A stretch of DNA of 6,686 nt, taken from contig JAKPSR010000258.1 of assembly GCA_029571425.1 (NCBI GenBank), positions 1-6,686 of the forward strand, read 5' to 3'. Positions 5,870 through 6,686 of the stretch are shown here, piece after piece. The translations under genes were made by a program, and so were the position numbers. The first letter of the stretch is position 1; the number at the start of each line of letters is the position of its first letter. Source of the stretch: Spirochaetota bacterium. Lineage in GTDB: Bacteria; Spirochaetota; Spirochaetia; Treponematales; Treponemataceae. The notes beneath the pieces are model-generated. The model saw only the letters and a program-made list of their open reading frames with translations, was not told the DNA's origin and did no database searches.

Positions 5870-5887
5870 GCTCGGTATAGTACTATG
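5858..5887 (+). promoter_or_regulatory. tandem palindromic operator, 2 copies of GTATAGTACTATG
   Basis: An exact 13-bp direct repeat occurs at 5858-5870 and 5875-5887, repeating every 17 bp with a 4-nt gap. Each copy contains the perfect 10-bp palindrome ATAGTACTAT (5860-5869 and 5877-5886). The first copy covers the -10 box; the second covers the expected transcription start and runs into the start codon of the PadR gene. Position and symmetry fit autorepression by the dimeric PadR protein encoded immediately downstream. Binding is inferred. Confidence 0.7.
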
Positions 5888-6226
5888 AAAGACACTAATA
5901 TTGTTGGAAAAGACAGCATCCGCGGGTACATCGACATGATTATCCTCTGTCTCGTCGCGGAACGGGATCGATACGGGTATGAAATCTACAAAGAGGTCAT
6001 AACCCGATCGGAGGGCGAGTGGGAGCTCAAGGAGCCATCCCTCTATTCGGCTATCCGGAGGCTTGAGGGCGCGGGGTATATCCGCGCGTACTGGGGAGAA
6101 GAAAGCCAGGGTGGACGGAGGAAGTATTACGCGATCACCGACACCGGCCGCGCTCAGGAGGCCCGATCCCGCGGAGAGTGGAAGGCCGCGAAGAGAATCC
6201 TTGACAAATTGATAGGAGAGGCATGA
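5885..6226 (+). CDS. PadR-family transcriptional regulator
   Basis: A 113-residue cytoplasmic DNA-binding protein of the small PadR subfamily (usually about 105-115 residues). The winged helix is clear: IRGYIDMIILCLVAE (12-26), the family hallmark YGYEIYK (30-36), the recognition-helix region LKEPSLYSAIRRLEGAGYI (48-66), and the wing GGRRKYYAIT (76-85). The C-terminal helix (89-110) would form the dimer arm. The ATG at 5885 is the only start that keeps the whole domain, since an in-frame TAG lies at 5861-5863. No Shine-Dalgarno sequence precedes it and the expected leader is under 10 nt, so translation is probably leaderless or nearly so. It overlaps the next gene by one base (or by an ATGA, depending on start choice). 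That tight coupling and the operator-like repeats suggest an autorepressor whose partner is the downstream membrane protein. Confidence 0.93.
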   Translation: MKDTNIVGKDSIRGYIDMIILCLVAERDRYGYEIYKEVITRSEGEWELKEPSLYSAIRRLEGAGYIRAYWGEESQGGRRKYYAITDTGRAQEARSRGEWKAAKRILDKLIGEA

Positions 6227-6686
6227 TGGAAAACGTACACTACTTCGTTCGGGGCCTGTTCCGCGGGATACCGGAGACCGACGCGATCAGGGAACAGCGC
6301 GAGGAGCTTGAGGCACATCTCCGGGACAGAATACAGGATCTTCTGGATAAGGACGTTGACCGGGAACAGGCGTTCTCGACGGCCGTATCCTCGCTCGGCG
6401 ACCTCGGCGAGCTCATAGACACGATGACCGGAGAGAAGCGGCGCGTGTATATCAACAAGGCGAACGCCCTCATGATGGGCGTGGCGCTCATCTATGGTTC
6501 ACTGTATATATCGTTGTGCTGGCTCTCGTTACAGAGCGACCACGGCCGCATGTTCGCGTCCCTTATTTGCGTGCCGGCATGGCTTGGCTACGCCGTTCCT
6601 TCCTTCTATATGATCGCGGAATTCCTGCGTCGTCCCAGGGAGATCGGGCTTGTTACGGCGAAGGACCTTTCATGCCCGAAACGGGC
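6226..6686 (+). CDS. HAAS/DUF1700-like membrane protein, PadR partner (3' end outside window)
   Basis: The first 153 residues are visible. Residues 1-72 are a soluble, charged helical domain (VRGLFRGIPETDAIREQREE..., then AFSTAVSSLGDLGELIDTM at 49-67). It resembles the HAAS (HTH-associated alpha-helical signalling), DUF1700 or permease-prefix domains, in which GxxxELIDxh-type ends are common. Two hydrophobic segments follow, about 80-101 and 109-134, and the chain continues past the window. AGGAG (6214-6218) lies 7 nt from the ATG at 6226 and 4 nt from one at 6223, so I prefer 6226; the stop of the PadR gene (6224-6226) overlaps both. HAAS-type proteins are known to be encoded beside PadR regulators and are thought to pass membrane signals to them. 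The gene may encode a simple sensor or the prefix of a larger permease; the missing C-terminus decides. Confidence 0.8.
   Translation, partial: MENVHYFVRGLFRGIPETDAIREQREELEAHLRDRIQDLLDKDVDREQAFSTAVSSLGDLGELIDTMTGEKRRVYINKANALMMGVALIYGSLYISLCWLSLQSDHGRMFASLICVPAWLGYAVPSFYMIAEFLRRPREIGLVTAKDLSCPKR

Noticed and set aside
1..6686. CRISPR array, tRNA, rRNA or riboswitch
   Set aside because: No regularly spaced direct repeats beyond the two-copy operator, no cloverleaf arms and no recognisable conserved RNA core were found by eye.

Overview
The window looks like an ordinary chromosomal segment of a GC-rich bacterium, and a spirochaete is my best guess. The single-stranded-DNA-binding protein has the N-terminus and the conserved run before residue 105 that I remember from Treponema/Spirochaeta homologues. 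The stand-alone MalK/UgpC-type ATPase and the lipoprotein metallo-hydrolase would also fit. This is a judgement from remembered family features, not a search. Sampled coding DNA is about 60% GC, while 5641-5820 is about 43% by hand count.

Region 1 (1-4274, minus strand). Read in transcription order, this holds ssb, a ferritin-like/VIT1 fusion iron or manganese transporter, an HcaT-like major facilitator, a DUF554 membrane protein, and the ATPase subunit of a carbohydrate-type ABC importer, cut by the window start. The transporter, facilitator and DUF554 genes are separated by only 3 and 9 nt and look translationally coupled. The ATPase gene has its own good sigma70 promoter, whose -35 box covers the stop codon of the DUF554 gene.

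Region 2 (4275-5400). A 252-nt divergent intergenic region leads into a plus-strand gene for a lipoprotein with a UlaG-like metallo-beta-lactamase fold. It is closed by a perfect 11-bp hairpin that resembles an intrinsic terminator.

Region 3 (5401-5884). This gene-poor stretch appears to be a graveyard. It holds a short minus-strand frame resembling the C-terminal half of a major facilitator and a second one resembling a broken DDE transposase. The AT-richer part contains a doubtful 59-codon frame.

Region 4 (5841-6686, plus strand). A PadR-family repressor and a two-helix (or more) membrane protein with an N-terminal HAAS/DUF1700-like helical domain form an overlapping pair. Their promoter is close to consensus. 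A 13-bp direct repeat, each copy carrying the perfect palindrome ATAGTACTAT, covers the -10 box and the start codon. The expected transcript has almost no leader and no Shine-Dalgarno sequence. This self-contained regulator/sensor cassette is the most interesting item in the window.
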